From Synechococcus sp. LTW-R (GTDB taxonomy: Bacteria > Cyanobacteriota > Cyanobacteriia > PCC-6307 > Cyanobiaceae), in contig NZ_CP059060.1 of assembly GCF_014217875.1 (NCBI RefSeq), forward strand, positions 1,550,001-1,614,000: 64,000 nt of DNA, written 5' to 3'. A model generated the notes under the pieces. It ran no database searches, was not told the DNA's origin, and saw only the letters and a program-made list of their open reading frames with translations. Below are positions 39,604-49,087 of the stretch, piece by piece; position 1 is the stretch's first letter, and each line of letters starts with the position of its first letter. Position numbers and translations under genes: made by a program.

Positions 39604-40386
39604 ATGCCCGCTGCCGCATCCCCCACAGAACGTCGTCCGGTTCTGGCCCTCGAGGACCTGCATGAAGGGGTGCTGCTGAAGCGCTACAAGCGCTTCCTGG
39701 CGGATGTGGAGCTCGGCAACGGCGAGGTGGTCACAGCCCACTGCGCCAATACCGGACCAATGACCGGGGTGCTGCACGTCGGAGGGCGCGTCCGGCTGCG
39801 CTACGCCCCCTCACCCACGCGCAAGCTCGCCTGGACCTGGGAGCAGGCCGAGGTGCCCGGCGCCGATGGTCGGCCGGTTTGGGTGGGCATCAACACGGCC
39901 CTCCCCAACCGACTCGTGCGCGCCACCATCGAGGCGGGTTGCCTCGAGCCTTGGCTCGGTCCGATCGCGGGAATCCGCGCGGAGGTGGCCTATGGCCTGA
40001 ATCGCCGAAGCCGCATTGACTTGCTGCTCACCCCCGCGGAGGGGGCGGCAGACCAGCGCCCGATCTACCTCGAGGTCAAAAACACGACCTGGTGCGACGG
40101 CGATCTCGCCCTCTTCCCCGACACGGTGACCGAGCGAGGGCAGAAGCATCTGGAGGAGCTCATGGGCGTCCTACCCGAGGCCCGGGCTGTCCTGGTTCCT
40201 TGCCTGAGCCGCTCGGACCTGCAACGCTTCGCCCCCGGCGATCAAGCCGACCCCCGCTACGGGGAGCTCTTCCGCGAGGCCCTCGCCGCTGGTGTGGAGG
40301 TGGTGCCCTGCCGCTACAGCTTCAGCGACAGCAGCATCGACTGGCTTGGGGTGGCCAGCGTCCAAGCCCAGAGCGGAGGCTCATAG
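39604..40386 (+). CDS. sfsA: SfsA-family DNA/RNA nuclease-like protein
   Basis: A 260-residue protein with the SfsA layout. An N-terminal OB-like region ([20 protein letters not shown], then [12 protein letters not shown]) is followed by a PD-(D/E)XK-like catalytic core containing RRSRIDLLL and [10 protein letters not shown] (Glu-x-Lys at about residues 158-160). E. coli SfsA was named for sugar-fermentation stimulation; the molecular role is not firmly established. ATG 39604 is chosen. It is divergent from murJ with a 45-base gap. Confidence 0.92.
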   Translation: MPAAASPTERRPVLALEDLHEGVLLKRYKRFLADVELGNGEVVTAHCANTGPMTGVLHVGGRVRLRYAPSPTRKLAWTWEQAEVPGADGRPVWVGINTALPNRLVRATIEAGCLEPWLGPIAGIRAEVAYGLNRRSRIDLLLTPAEGAADQRPIYLEVKNTTWCDGDLALFPDTVTERGQKHLEELMGVLPEARAVLVPCLSRSDLQRFAPGDQADPRYGELFREALAAGVEVVPCRYSFSDSSIDWLGVASVQAQSGGS

Positions 40387-40411
40387 AGTTAGGGACCTCG
40401 AGCCAGCCGCT

Positions 40412-41632
40412 GTGGATACCCGCGCGTTTAAGCGATCGCTGCATCACTCCGATCGCTACAACCGCCGCGGCTTTGGCCTGGGGGAAGAGGTGGCCGGCAG
40501 CTTGGAGCAGGCCTACCAAAGCAATCTGATCGCCAGCATCCGTGAAAACGGCTATCAGCTGGAACACGGCCGGCTGAAGGTGAAGTTGGCGGAAGCCTTC
40601 GGGTTCTGCTGGGGCGTCGAGCGGGCCGTGGCCATGGCCTACGAGACCCGGAAGCACTACCCCACCGAGCGGATCTGGATCACCAACGAGATCATCCACA
40701 ACCCCTCGGTGAACGACCACCTGCGGGAGATGGACGTGCTGTTCATCGACGTCGAGAACGGGGTCAAGGACTTCTCCAAAGTCGCCAGTGGCGATGTGGT
40801 GATCCTTCCGGCGTTTGGCGCCACCGTTCAGGAGATGCAGCTGCTCAACGAGCGGGGCTGCCACATCGTCGACACCACCTGCCCCTGGGTCTCCAAGGTG
40901 TGGAACACCGTGGAGAAGCACAAGAAACACGACATCACCTCAATCATTCACGGCAAGGTCAAGCACGAGGAAACCCTGGCCACGAGCTCCTTTGCCGGGA
41001 CCTACCTGGTCGTCCTCGATCTGGCCGAAGCACAGCTGGTCTGCGACTACATCCTCGCCAGTGCGGGCGGGCAAAGCCCCAGTGCTGAGCAGCGCCAAGC
41101 CTTCATGGATCGCTTTTCCAACGCCTGTTCACCAGGCTTTGATCCCGATCGGGATCTGGTGAAGGTGGGCGTGGCCAACCAGACCACCATGCTCAAGAGT
41201 GAAACCGAGGAAATCGGCCGCCTGTTCGAGCGCACGATGCTTCAGCGCTTCGGCCCCGCGGAACTCAACGATCACTTCGTGGCCTTCAACACGATCTGCG
41301 ATGCCACCCAAGAGCGGCAGGACGCGATGTTTGCGCTGGTGGATGAGCCCCTCGATCTGATGGTCGTGATTGGCGGCTACAACTCCTCCAACACCACCCA
41401 CCTGCAGGAGATCGCCATCACCCGCGGAATTCGCTCCTTCCACATCGATACCCCTGAGCGGATTGGCCCGAGCAACCGAATTGAGCACAAGCCCCTCGGC
41501 GCCGATCTCGAGGTGGTTGAGCCCTTCCTCCCCGGCGGTCCCTTGCGGGTTGGCATTACCTCTGGCGCCTCCACACCCGATCGCGTTGTGGAAGACGTCA
41601 TTGGCCGTTTGATCGCCTTGGCCGACGCCTAA
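40412..41632 (+). CDS. ispH: 4-hydroxy-3-methylbut-2-enyl diphosphate reductase
   Basis: The last step of the MEP pathway, an iron-sulfur enzyme yielding IPP and DMAPP for carotenoids, phytol and quinones. Cluster cysteines lie in [12 protein letters not shown] (about residue 66), [11 protein letters not shown] (about 157) and [14 protein letters not shown] (about 294). GTG 40412 ([20 protein letters not shown]) is the family start, giving 406 residues as in other cyanobacteria. The longer frame from 40292 overlaps sfsA and is not used. Two candidate terminator hairpins follow. Confidence 0.96.
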   Translation: MDTRAFKRSLHHSDRYNRRGFGLGEEVAGSLEQAYQSNLIASIRENGYQLEHGRLKVKLAEAFGFCWGVERAVAMAYETRKHYPTERIWITNEIIHNPSVNDHLREMDVLFIDVENGVKDFSKVASGDVVILPAFGATVQEMQLLNERGCHIVDTTCPWVSKVWNTVEKHKKHDITSIIHGKVKHEETLATSSFAGTYLVVLDLAEAQLVCDYILASAGGQSPSAEQRQAFMDRFSNACSPGFDPDRDLVKVGVANQTTMLKSETEEIGRLFERTMLQRFGPAELNDHFVAFNTICDATQERQDAMFALVDEPLDLMVVIGGYNSSNTTHLQEIAITRGIRSFHIDTPERIGPSNRIEHKPLGADLEVVEPFLPGGPLRVGITSGASTPDRVVEDVIGRLIALADA

Positions 41633-41655
41633 TTCAGCTGTCACAGACGCTGCAG

Positions 41656-41677
41656 AGCCCGGCACCGAGCGGGCTTT
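41656..41677 (+). terminator. Candidate terminator 1 after ispH
   Basis: A 6-bp GC-rich stem AGCCCG/CGGGCT with an 8-base loop, followed by TTTACA. It lies 24 bases after the ispH stop, and the short T-run makes it modest. Confidence 0.45.
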
Positions 41678-41702
41678 ACATTGATTCATCTGACCCACAA
41701 CC

Positions 41703-41724
41703 AGGCCCTTCAACCGGGCCTTCT
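41703..41724 (+). terminator. Candidate terminator 2 after ispH
   Basis: A second stem AGGCCC/GGGCCT with loop TTCAACC and trailing TTCT, 25 bases beyond the first hairpin and just before the DUF1997 gene. It may act in tandem with the first. Confidence 0.4.
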
Positions 41725-41739
41725 GCGTTGATCTCATCG

Positions 41740-42366
41740 GTGACCACACCTGGACCTGAGGTCGACGCCAGCGACCTGCCCCTGCGGCGTTCTCACGACA
41801 CGCGCGTGCGCTGCTACAGCAGCCAGTTCGCGGATGTGATGGAGATGCGGGCGCCCGCCAAAACCGTGGCGGCCTACCTGGATCGCCACGAAGGCTGGTT
41901 CCGCCGCTGCGCGGCTCCCATGGAGGTGGCAAGCCTGGGGCAAAACGGCTACCGGCTGACCCTGGGCCGGTTCGGCAACTTTGGCTTTGAAGTCGAGCCC
42001 ACGATCGGCCTGGAGCTCCTGCCCCAAAGCCAAGGCGTCTATCGGATTTGCACGGTGCCACCCGAGCAGTTCCAGCCCGGGCTACGGGACCTCTATGACG
42101 TGGAGTTCAACGCTGCCCTGCGGCTGGAAGAACAAAACGCCGAGAGCCCCCAGACCGACGTGCGCTGGGAACTGGATCTGAGCGTCTGGATCAAGCTCCC
42201 GGCGGTGATTGGACTGTTGCCCGAGAGCCTGGTGCAGAGCAGCGGCGATCATCTGCTGCGCCAGATCGTGCGCCAGATCTCAAGGCGCCTGACCTGGAAA
42301 GTCCAGGAAGACTTCCACGCCACCCACGGATTGGAGTGCCCGCCAAGGCGGCGGGCCCAGTTCTGA
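41740..42366 (+). CDS. DUF1997-family protein
   Basis: A protein of about 208 residues from GTG 41740 (TTG 41728 is an alternative). The region YSSQFADVMEMRAPAKTVAAYL followed by HEGWFRRCAAPMEV, and GRFGNFGFEVEPTIGLELLP, match DUF1997, a cyanobacterial/plant family with an SRPBCC-like lipid-binding appearance. The function is not established. It ends directly against the stop of convergent DUF4079. Confidence 0.82.
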   Translation: MTTPGPEVDASDLPLRRSHDTRVRCYSSQFADVMEMRAPAKTVAAYLDRHEGWFRRCAAPMEVASLGQNGYRLTLGRFGNFGFEVEPTIGLELLPQSQGVYRICTVPPEQFQPGLRDLYDVEFNAALRLEEQNAESPQTDVRWELDLSVWIKLPAVIGLLPESLVQSSGDHLLRQIVRQISRRLTWKVQEDFHATHGLECPPRRRAQF

Positions 42367-42831
42367 TCAGGCGGGGCGGTTTTCCCAGATCTTGTTGAGG
42401 ATCTGCATGCCGCTCACGGCTTGCCAGAGGAACAGGGTGAAGACGCCCATGTTCATCATCACGTGCAGCTTGCGGGCGATCAGGTTGCCCTGCTGCATCA
42501 GCGGGGAGAGGGCCGCCGCCAGGGCCAGGCCACAGGTCATCGCGATGCCGACCAGCAGGTGCGGACCGACGAAGAGCTTGCCGTTGTTCAGGTAGGTCAC
42601 CGCCATCCCGCCAAAGGTGCCCAGCACCATCACCGCCAAGACGGCACTGCCATAGAGGTAATGGCGTTTGGCGAATTGGCCCTTGATCAGAGTTTTGCGG
42701 GTCTCCGCGTCGGCGGTGCGGGTTTTCTTGGCCTTGATGCCAAGGAACATCGCGTAACCGCTCAGGGCGAGCAGACCCCACATCGCCAGCGGGTGCAGGA
42801 AGTTGAGATTGAAGGCAAGAGCTTCCGGCAT
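42367..42831 (-). CDS. DUF4079-family membrane protein
   Basis: A 154-residue membrane protein with about four helices (near residues 12-31, 57-80, 87-110 and 124-143). The first helix carries NLNFLHPLAMWGLLALSGYA. The His residues in helices and the four-helix layout recall cytochrome b561-like DUF4079 proteins of cyanobacteria. Haem binding is a possibility, not shown. It is followed upstream by purH with a 38-base gap. Confidence 0.82.
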   Translation of the reverse strand: MPEALAFNLNFLHPLAMWGLLALSGYAMFLGIKAKKTRTADAETRKTLIKGQFAKRHYLYGSAVLAVMVLGTFGGMAVTYLNNGKLFVGPHLLVGIAMTCGLALAAALSPLMQQGNLIARKLHVMMNMGVFTLFLWQAVSGMQILNKIWENRPA

Positions 42832-42869
42832 GGAGCGCTGGCTAAGGGAACGGACCGGTCGACGCTAGG

Positions 42870-44429
42870 TCAGTGCAGGAAATGGCGGCGGCCCGTGACG
42901 ACCATCGCCAAGCCGAGCTCATCGCAAGCGGCGATGGAGTCGGCGTCCCGGACGCTGCCACCGGGCTGAATCACCGCGGTGATGCCGTACTGCGCCGCCA
43001 AGCGCACGGTGTCATCGAAGGGGAAGAAGCCATCGCTGGCCAAGACTGCACCGCGGGCCTTCTCCCCAGCAGTCTCCAGGGCAATTTTCGCCGAGCCCAC
43101 CCGGTTCATCTGACCGGCACCGATCCCGAGGCTCTGCCCGCCGCGGGCCACGGTGATGGCGTTGGAGCGCACGTGGCGCACCAGACGCCAGCAGAAGGCC
43201 AGGTCAGCCAGTTCTTCGGGACTGGGCTGTCGCTTGCTCACCACCTGCCAAGCGGTTTCATCCACGGGCTGGTCGTCCAGGTCCTGCACCAAGAGACCGC
43301 CGAGAACGCTGCGCAGCTGTTGACGGCTGGCGCGCTCAATCGCCTCCGGCGCCAGCTCCAGCAAGCGCAGGTTGGCCTTGGCCGAGAGCAGCTCGCGGGC
43401 TTCCGCGTCAAATGAGGGGGCCACCACGGACTCCAAAAAGAGGCTGGTCAAATGCCCGGCCGTCGCCCCATCAACGGGGCCATTGATCGCGACGATGCCA
43501 CCAAAGGCCGAGAGGCGATCGGCATCGAGCGCCCGCTCGAGCGCGTTGGCGCTACCGGACCCTGTCGCCACACCACAGGGGTTGGTGTGCTTCACGACAA
43601 CCGCCGCTGGCTTGAAGGCATTGCCGCCAGCGGGCTGGCCTCCGTAACCGAACTCGCGCACCGTGGCGAGGGCTGCCTCGAGGTCAAGGATGTTGTTGTA
43701 GCTGAGCTCCTTGCCCTGGAGCTGCTCACCAGCGCCCAGACCCGCACCAGGCTGGGCGTACCAAGTGGCGCTTTGGTGGGGGTTCTCGCCGTAGCGCAGG
43801 CTCTGGCGGGCCGGCAGCTCAAGGCTGAAGCGGCCCGCGCGCTCGGCCTGCAGTTGGGTGGTCAACCACTGGCTGATGGCAGCGTCGTACTCCGCGGTAT
43901 GGCTAAAGGCCTCCAGGGCCAGCTGACGCCGCAGCTCGGAGCTGATCGCCCCAGCGCCCAGGGCCTCCAGGAAGGCGGGGTATTGGGCGGGACTCGTCAG
44001 AACGGCCACATCGGCATGGTTCTTGGCCGCCGCGCGCACCATCGCCGGACCGCCGATGTCGATGTTTTCGATCGCCGCGTCCCAGCTGACGTCGGGGCGA
44101 GCAATCGTCTCGCGGAAGGGATAGAGGTTGACCACGACCACATCGATCGGGGCAATGCCCTGGTCCGCCAGATCGCTTTGGTGGGAGGACTCGGAGCGCT
44201 TGGCCAGAATCCCGCCGTGAATACGGGGGTGCAGGGTTTTGACGCGACCCCCAAGGATTTCTGGTGCACCGGTGTGCTCGGCGACCTTGGTGACCGGGAC
44301 CCCCGCCGCTGCCAACGCTGCTGCGGTGCCGCCGCTGGAGATCAGTTGATAACCGGCTGCCAACAGCCCCTGGGCCAAGGGCACCAGCCCTTCCTTGTTG
44401 GACACGCTGAGCAGGGCCGTGGGCGCCAT
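42870..44429 (-). CDS. purH: Bifunctional AICAR transformylase / IMP cyclohydrolase
   Basis: A 519-residue enzyme for the last two steps of IMP synthesis. The N-terminal IMP cyclohydrolase domain has [34 protein letters not shown] (about residues 63-77) and [10 protein letters not shown]. The C-terminal transformylase domain has [27 protein letters not shown] (catalytic Lys-His) and the ending [18 protein letters not shown]. The length is typical. Confidence 0.97.
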   Translation of the reverse strand: MAPTALLSVSNKEGLVPLAQGLLAAGYQLISSGGTAAALAAAGVPVTKVAEHTGAPEILGGRVKTLHPRIHGGILAKRSESSHQSDLADQGIAPIDVVVVNLYPFRETIARPDVSWDAAIENIDIGGPAMVRAAAKNHADVAVLTSPAQYPAFLEALGAGAISSELRRQLALEAFSHTAEYDAAISQWLTTQLQAERAGRFSLELPARQSLRYGENPHQSATWYAQPGAGLGAGEQLQGKELSYNNILDLEAALATVREFGYGGQPAGGNAFKPAAVVVKHTNPCGVATGSGSANALERALDADRLSAFGGIVAINGPVDGATAGHLTSLFLESVVAPSFDAEARELLSAKANLRLLELAPEAIERASRQQLRSVLGGLLVQDLDDQPVDETAWQVVSKRQPSPEELADLAFCWRLVRHVRSNAITVARGGQSLGIGAGQMNRVGSAKIALETAGEKARGAVLASDGFFPFDDTVRLAAQYGITAVIQPGGSVRDADSIAACDELGLAMVVTGRRHFLH

Positions 44430-44488
44430 GGCGATGCAGAGGTCGGCAGAAGGTCCAACCTACGCAGGAGCAGCTCCCGGATCCGCCC

Positions 44489-45091
44489 ATGACCAGCCAT
44501 CCCGACCAGCTCCAACTAGGGCCTGAGCACGCCCAACAACGGCTCGTTCTGCTGCATGGCTGGGGGGCTGATGCGGATGACCTCCTCGATCTCGGGGCCC
44601 TACTCGTTAGCCCCCAGACCAGCGTTGTCGCCCTCCGCGCCCCCGAACCCCATCCCTATGGGACAGGCCGGCAGTGGTACGACCTGCAGCCGATCGACTG
44701 GGAGGCCCTGCCAGCGGCCCGCTCCAACCTCCAGGCGCGGCTCCTCTCCCTCGCTAAGAGCGTGCCCCTGGAGAAGACCGTCCTGTTGGGCTTCTCCCAG
44801 GGGGCGGCGATGGCGCTCGATGTCGGTTCCGCCCTCCCTTTGGCGGGGATTGCGGCCTGCAGCGGATACCCCCATCAGGGCTGGCAACCGCCGTCGCCCT
44901 GTCCAGCGGTGCTCCTGACCCACGGCCGCCAGGACCCCGTAGTCCCCTTCATGGCCAGTGAGGAGCTGCAGAAGCAACTGCAAGCCAGTGGCCAAACAGC
45001 ACGACTGGTGCCCTTTGAGGGCGGCCACGGCATTGATGAATCAGTCCTGCCCGAGCTCAAACGCTTCATCGCGGAGCAGATTGAGGGGTGA
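44489..45091 (+). CDS. Alpha/beta hydrolase, carboxylesterase/phospholipase type
   Basis: A 200-residue serine hydrolase similar to the small YpfH/carboxylesterase group. The nucleophile elbow is LLGFSQGAAMAL (Ser at about residue 101), the Asp is in LTHGRQDPVVPF (about 148) and the His in FEGGHGIDESV (about 177), so the triad is complete. LHGWGADADDLLDLGALL is the oxyanion region. There is no signal peptide. Substrates are probably short-chain esters or lysophospholipids. It is divergent from purH. Confidence 0.87.
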   Translation: MTSHPDQLQLGPEHAQQRLVLLHGWGADADDLLDLGALLVSPQTSVVALRAPEPHPYGTGRQWYDLQPIDWEALPAARSNLQARLLSLAKSVPLEKTVLLGFSQGAAMALDVGSALPLAGIAACSGYPHQGWQPPSPCPAVLLTHGRQDPVVPFMASEELQKQLQASGQTARLVPFEGGHGIDESVLPELKRFIAEQIEG

Positions 45092-45099
45092 AGCGCAAC

Positions 45100-45128
45100 A
45101 AAAAAACCGGCCTCACACGGAGGCCGGT
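45100..45128 (-). terminator. Rho-independent terminator of the DUF3155 gene
   Basis: A perfect 8-bp stem ACCGGCCT/AGGCCGGT with a 7-base loop; on the minus strand it runs straight into seven T. It starts 30 bases after the DUF3155 stop. On the plus strand there is no T-run, so it serves the minus-strand gene. Confidence 0.85.
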
Positions 45129-45157
45129 CCATTGCCCTTCAGGAGAAGTTTTGGGAA

Positions 45158-45529
45158 TCAGACGAAGGCGTATTCGTACTCTTCCATCTCTTCCCAATCG
45201 TCGGACGCCAGAGCCTCGAGACCAGCAAAGAGGTTCTCTTCACCAATGCGGTCGACGATTTCACGCAGGGAGGGGAACAGGAAGTGGTTCTCCTCGGCGT
45301 ATTGAGCACTGAAGAGACCCTTTTCGCCCCAGAAGAAGCGGTCGGTGGTGTGCTCGTTGCGACGCACATTCACCAGAGCGGGGGGAACAATGCCCGACTC
45401 GGCGATGTAGCGGCGAGCAGCCGTGACGGGCTTGTACTCACCGGTTTCGATGTTGTGAACGCCGACATGGGCCAGAACTCGCTGACCGGCAAGCCGGCGG
45501 CGGCTTACGCGCTTACGCTTTTTGGACAT
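45158..45529 (-). CDS. DUF3155-family protein
   Basis: A 123-residue protein starting MSKKRKRVSRRRLAGQRVLA with a strongly basic N-terminus, then VTAARRYIAESGIVPPALVN and a very acidic end (EALASDDWEEMEEYEYAFV). This is the cyanobacterial DUF3155 family, of unknown function; the basic head could bind nucleic acid. I chose ATG 45529 because the upstream 31 codons of the open frame have no family match. A strong terminator follows. Confidence 0.8.
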   Translation of the reverse strand: MSKKRKRVSRRRLAGQRVLAHVGVHNIETGEYKPVTAARRYIAESGIVPPALVNVRRNEHTTDRFFWGEKGLFSAQYAEENHFLFPSLREIVDRIGEENLFAGLEALASDDWEEMEEYEYAFV

Positions 45530-45845
45530 GAGAAGAAACCCCGAAGGGCGGAGGGGACGAAGAGAGGAAGACGGGAAGCCTTCAGCAACGCCCAAACCTC
45601 TGACAGCCCAAGGTGACAGCAAAGCGAGCGTTGGCGTTCTATCCAGCGAAGAGACGCATCTCTACTGCTGTAGCCTCGGCACAACAAAGTTGCAACCAGA
45701 GGCAGAAGCCATCGCCGTGCTGCCTGCGTCAGGCCGCTCGGTATTGGTCGATACTCAAAATCTTAAGACTTTTTCTCGGATTTGAACCAAGTCTCCGAGA
45801 AAGATCTTTTTGAAGGCCGTGGATCAACCCCAAACCGCCGCATAG
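45530..45845. other. 316-base divergent intergenic region with a hairpin
   Basis: No gene is supported here. It should hold the promoters of the DUF3155 gene (minus) and the histidine kinase (plus). The last 130 bases are AT-richer. They contain a perfect 9-bp inverted repeat, TTTCTCGGA at 45772-45780 and TCCGAGAAA at 45794-45802, with a 13-base loop, followed by GATCTTTTTG. It could be a leader-RNA structure or attenuator of the kinase gene, about 43 bases before its ATG. Confidence 0.5.
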
Positions 45846-46982
45846 ATGCAAGTCTCCAAGCGGTTTCTCGCGCTGCTGAAACAGCAACTGGCCCAATTCG
45901 CAGATCGTCCAGACCTGCGAATGCTGGTGGTGTATGCAGCGCTCCCCAGTGCCGACGGAGAGCCCTCACTGCTCTCGATTGGTGAATGGCCGCAACCCGG
46001 CCTGGCCCTCCAAGGCGGCATGAGCGAACCAGCACCGGAGCCAGGCAGCACCCGCCGCTGGCTCGCCCTACGGGATGGCCCCCTTCTGCTCGGAGCCCTG
46101 CGGATTGATACGGACTGCTGGCCCTGGCCGACGCCCCTCAGCGATCGACTCGAAGCCACCGCGCTCTGCCTCACAGAAGCGCTCAAGCTCGATCTGGAGC
46201 AACAACGGCTCGGGCGGCAACTGGCCCTCAGGGATGACCAGCTGAAGCTGCTGGTCCACCAACTGCGCAATCCCCTGGCCGCCCTGCGCACCTTTGGGCA
46301 ACTGCTCAGGCGACGCCTTGAGGGCGACAGCGCCAACCAGGCGCTGGTGGACAACCTGCTGAGCGAGCAACACCAGATCAATCGCTATCTCGAGGCGATT
46401 GACCAGCTGACCCAAACGCCGCTGCTCCCCCCCGCCGAAGGCGGACTGCAACCCCTGCTGTTGCCGCCGGCCTTCAGCCGCGAGGACCTTCGCTCCCTGA
46501 ACCAGGTGCTGGAGCCCTTGATCGAACGCGCGGCTGGGACCGCCGCCCTGCAGGGCCGGCGTTGGGCGCCGCCGGGTGAGCTCCCCACCCTGCCGTGCAA
46601 CGCCGCGGCCGTTTCCGAGATCGTGGCCAATCTGCTGGAGAACGCCTTCCGCTACAGCCGGGCCGGCGGCTGCGTGGGCCTGAGCTGCCACGAGCAAGAC
46701 GACACTCTGAGGTTGGCGGTTTGGGACGAAGGTCCCGAAATTCCAGACGCAGAGCGGGAGCAGATCTTCCGCAAAGGGGAGCGGGGCAGCACCGGCAAGG
46801 CCCTCGCGGGAAGCGGTTTAGGGCTGGCGCTGGCTCGAGACCTGGCTGAGCGCAGTGGTGGCGCACTGGAGTTACTGACTCCACCGTCCCGCCTTGATCC
46901 ACAACTGCCCCCGGCGGGGAATGTCTTTCAGCTCAGCCTGCCCAAGACGCCAGTGCCGCCAAAAGAAGCAGCGTCCAACTGA
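45846..46982 (+). CDS. Sensor histidine kinase, soluble, orphan
   Basis: A 378-residue kinase with no membrane segment. Residues 1-115 form a GAF-like or unclassified input region. The H-box is LVHQLRNPLAALRTFGQLL with the phosphorylated His at residue 138. The ATP-binding domain has the N-box EIVANLLENAFRYS, the G1 region VWDEGPEIPD, the F-box IFRKGER and the G2 loop GSGLGLALARDLAE. No response-regulator gene lies nearby. The HQLRNPLAALRTFG H-box and soluble form recall cyanobacterial Hik2 (plastid CSK relatives), but that is a guess. Its 3' end overlaps convergent cobS by 50 bases. Confidence 0.88.
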   Translation: MQVSKRFLALLKQQLAQFADRPDLRMLVVYAALPSADGEPSLLSIGEWPQPGLALQGGMSEPAPEPGSTRRWLALRDGPLLLGALRIDTDCWPWPTPLSDRLEATALCLTEALKLDLEQQRLGRQLALRDDQLKLLVHQLRNPLAALRTFGQLLRRRLEGDSANQALVDNLLSEQHQINRYLEAIDQLTQTPLLPPAEGGLQPLLLPPAFSREDLRSLNQVLEPLIERAAGTAALQGRRWAPPGELPTLPCNAAAVSEIVANLLENAFRYSRAGGCVGLSCHEQDDTLRLAVWDEGPEIPDAEREQIFRKGERGSTGKALAGSGLGLALARDLAERSGGALELLTPPSRLDPQLPPAGNVFQLSLPKTPVPPKEAASN

Positions 46983-47694
46983 GGCCCCACTCCACGCACG
47001 CCCCATAGCTATCGCCGCTGTGGCCGCCCAGACGCCGGCCCAAAGACCACGGGATGAGCAGGGCCGGCAGCACTCCGAACCAGCCCAGGAGCGCCCACTG
47101 ACTCAAGCCAAGAGCGAGCAGCAGGCCGCTAAGGGCAAACACCAGCAGTAGGGAGGGCACCAATTCGGCGAGCAGCCCCTGCCAATGGCGACGGTGAAAG
47201 GCGGCCGTGCCCTCGCTCTGGCGCAGGTAGGGAAAGGCTTCCATCGCAAACAGCGGTGCAACCCGGGCCCAGATGGAGGTCCAGAGCAAGGCGATCGGCG
47301 CAGCAGCACCCAGCCAGGCCAAGGCCGCGACCCGCAGCAACAGCGCCACCACCAGGGCCTGAACACCACTGGCACCCACCCGGCTGTCATCCATCGCCTC
47401 CAGCCGGCGGTCAGCAGGAGCCGCCAAGCCATCGGCCGTATCCATCAGCCCGTCGAGATGCAGACCGCCGCTGAGGCTGATGCCCAGGGCCAGCACCAAA
47501 GGGATCTGAACCAGGAGCCCGGCGGGTGCCAGCACCTGCCACAGCCCGGCTTCCAAGAGGCCAATGGCGATGCCGACCCAGGGCGCAAAGCGAGCGATGC
47601 GCTCAAAGCGCGGGGTCAGCCCCGGCGGCAGCGGCAGGACGCTGTAGAAGATCCAAGCTCCAGCCCAATCCCTGAGCATGCGGGCGGCCAGCAA
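46933..47694 (-). CDS. cobS: Adenosylcobinamide-GDP ribazoletransferase (cobalamin synthase)
   Basis: A 253-residue polytopic membrane enzyme that joins the lower-ligand alpha-ribazole to adenosylcobinamide-GDP in the last stage of (pseudo)cobalamin synthesis. The key block is [17 protein letters not shown] (about residues 75-91), and [15 protein letters not shown] follows, with about five to six helices. The start may be five codons further in (MLRDWAGAW). No B12 riboswitch was seen upstream. It is divergent from tgt. Confidence 0.92.
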   Translation of the reverse strand: MLAARMLRDWAGAWIFYSVLPLPPGLTPRFERIARFAPWVGIAIGLLEAGLWQVLAPAGLLVQIPLVLALGISLSGGLHLDGLMDTADGLAAPADRRLEAMDDSRVGASGVQALVVALLLRVAALAWLGAAAPIALLWTSIWARVAPLFAMEAFPYLRQSEGTAAFHRRHWQGLLAELVPSLLLVFALSGLLLALGLSQWALLGWFGVLPALLIPWSLGRRLGGHSGDSYGACVEWGLSWTLLLLAALASWAG

Positions 47695-47723
47695 CGATGG
47701 GTCTAGATGATCCTGCCGCCTCG

Positions 47724-48845
47724 ATGAGCTTCCACTTCGAGATCACGGCCCGCTGCACACGCACCGGAGCGCGCTGCGGCTGCTTTCACACCCCCCACGG
47801 CGTCGTCACGACACCGCGCTTCATGCCCGTGGGAACGCTGGCAACGGTGAAGGGGGTCACCCCAGCGCAACTGAAGGCCACCGGCGCGGAGATGGTGCTC
47901 TCCAACACCTTCCACCTGCACCTGCAACCCGGTGAGCAGATCGTCGCCGATGGAGGTGGCTTGCATCGCTTCATGGCCTGGGACGGGCCGATGCTTACTG
48001 ACTCAGGCGGCTTTCAGGTCTTCAGCCTGGGCGACATCAACACGATTAATGACCGCGGGGTGGTCTTTCGCTCCCCCCGGGACGGGGCGCGGATCGATCT
48101 CACCCCAGAGCGCTCGATGGCCATTCAGATGGCCTTGGGCGCGGATGTGGCGATGGCCTTTGACCAGTGTCCGCCCTACCCAGCCAGCGAAAGCGACGTG
48201 GAGGCCGCTTGCCGGCGCACCCATGCCTGGCTCGAGCGCTGCATCAGCAGCCACACCAAAAGCGATCAAGCCCTCTTCGGCATCGTCCAGGGGGGCTGCT
48301 TCCCGCGCCTGCGCGAGGAATCCGCGCGCGTCGTCAGCTCGATGGGCCTGCCCGGCATCGCCGTGGGCGGCGTCAGCGTGGGCGAACCCGCCGAGGAGAT
48401 GCACCGAATCGTGCGCCAGGTCGGCCCCCTACTGCCCGATGACAAGCCCCACTACCTGATGGGCGTGGGCACCTTGCCAGAGATGGCGATTGCCGTGGCC
48501 AATGGCTTCGATCTCTTTGATTGCGTCCTGCCCACCCGCCTGGGGCGCCACGGTGCAGCCCTGGTGGGCGGTGAACGCTGGAACCTGAAAAACGCCCGCT
48601 TCCGCCACGACCACACTCCCCTCGACCCCAGCTGCAGCTGCCCGGCCTGCACGGTCCACAGCCGCGCCTACCTGCATCACCTGATCAAGACCGACGAACT
48701 GCTCGGGAAGATCCTGCTGAGCCTGCACAACATCACCCAACTGGTCCGCTTCAGCAGTGCCATGGGACGGGCGATTCGGGACGGCTGTTTTTCAGAGGAT
48801 TTCGCTCCGTGGGAACCGAACTCTCCGGCCGCCCACACGTGGTAG
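47724..48845 (+). CDS. tgt: tRNA-guanine transglycosylase
   Basis: Exchanges guanine 34 for preQ1 in GUN-anticodon tRNAs. The motifs [30 protein letters not shown] (catalytic Asp), [27 protein letters not shown] and the zinc site CSCPAC with His 313-314 downstream (YLHHL) are present. ATG 47724 ([11 protein letters not shown]) is preferred to 47697, because the family N-terminus begins there and the earlier stretch overlaps the cobS promoter area. The length is 373 residues. Confidence 0.95.
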   Translation: MSFHFEITARCTRTGARCGCFHTPHGVVTTPRFMPVGTLATVKGVTPAQLKATGAEMVLSNTFHLHLQPGEQIVADGGGLHRFMAWDGPMLTDSGGFQVFSLGDINTINDRGVVFRSPRDGARIDLTPERSMAIQMALGADVAMAFDQCPPYPASESDVEAACRRTHAWLERCISSHTKSDQALFGIVQGGCFPRLREESARVVSSMGLPGIAVGGVSVGEPAEEMHRIVRQVGPLLPDDKPHYLMGVGTLPEMAIAVANGFDLFDCVLPTRLGRHGAALVGGERWNLKNARFRHDHTPLDPSCSCPACTVHSRAYLHHLIKTDELLGKILLSLHNITQLVRFSSAMGRAIRDGCFSEDFAPWEPNSPAAHTW

Positions 48846-48875
48846 CTTCCGTCCCTAGCCAACGACGATTCCGGG

Positions 48876-49019
48876 ATGGCCGCTTACGCCCTGCAGACCC
48901 TGGCACAGCTGCCCGAGGCCTACCAAGCCTTCGGTCCTCTGATTGACATCCTGCCCATCATTCCCCTGTTCTTCCTGCTGCTGGCCTTTGTTTGGCAAGC
49001 CTCCGTCGGCTTCCGCTGA
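48876..49019 (+). CDS. psbK: Photosystem II protein PsbK
   Basis: A 47-residue precursor: [20 protein letters not shown], then the mature single-helix subunit beginning at about [20 protein letters not shown] and ending QASVGFR. The [21 protein letters not shown] core is diagnostic for PsbK, a photosystem II core subunit near CP43. It is 30 bases downstream of tgt and is followed by a strong terminator. Confidence 0.95.
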   Translation: MAAYALQTLAQLPEAYQAFGPLIDILPIIPLFFLLLAFVWQASVGFR

Positions 49020-49045
49020 ACCGCAGACCAACAGTTTTTTCGCTG

Positions 49046-49080
49046 AAGCGGTGGAGGCCTGAAGGCTTCCACCGCTTTTT
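49046..49080 (+). terminator. Rho-independent terminator after psbK
   Basis: AAGCGGTGGAGGCCT pairs with AGGCTTCCACCGCTT, a 15-bp stem with one G-T pair and a tiny loop, followed by further T residues. It lies 26 bases beyond the psbK stop. Because of its symmetry it may also stop transcription from the convergent WecG gene. Confidence 0.85.
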
Positions 49081-49087
49081 GCTGGCT

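Noticed and set aside
47695-47723. Cobalamin riboswitch upstream of cobS
   Set aside because: The gap to the divergent tgt gene is far too short for a B12 riboswitch, and no B12-box-like sequence was seen.
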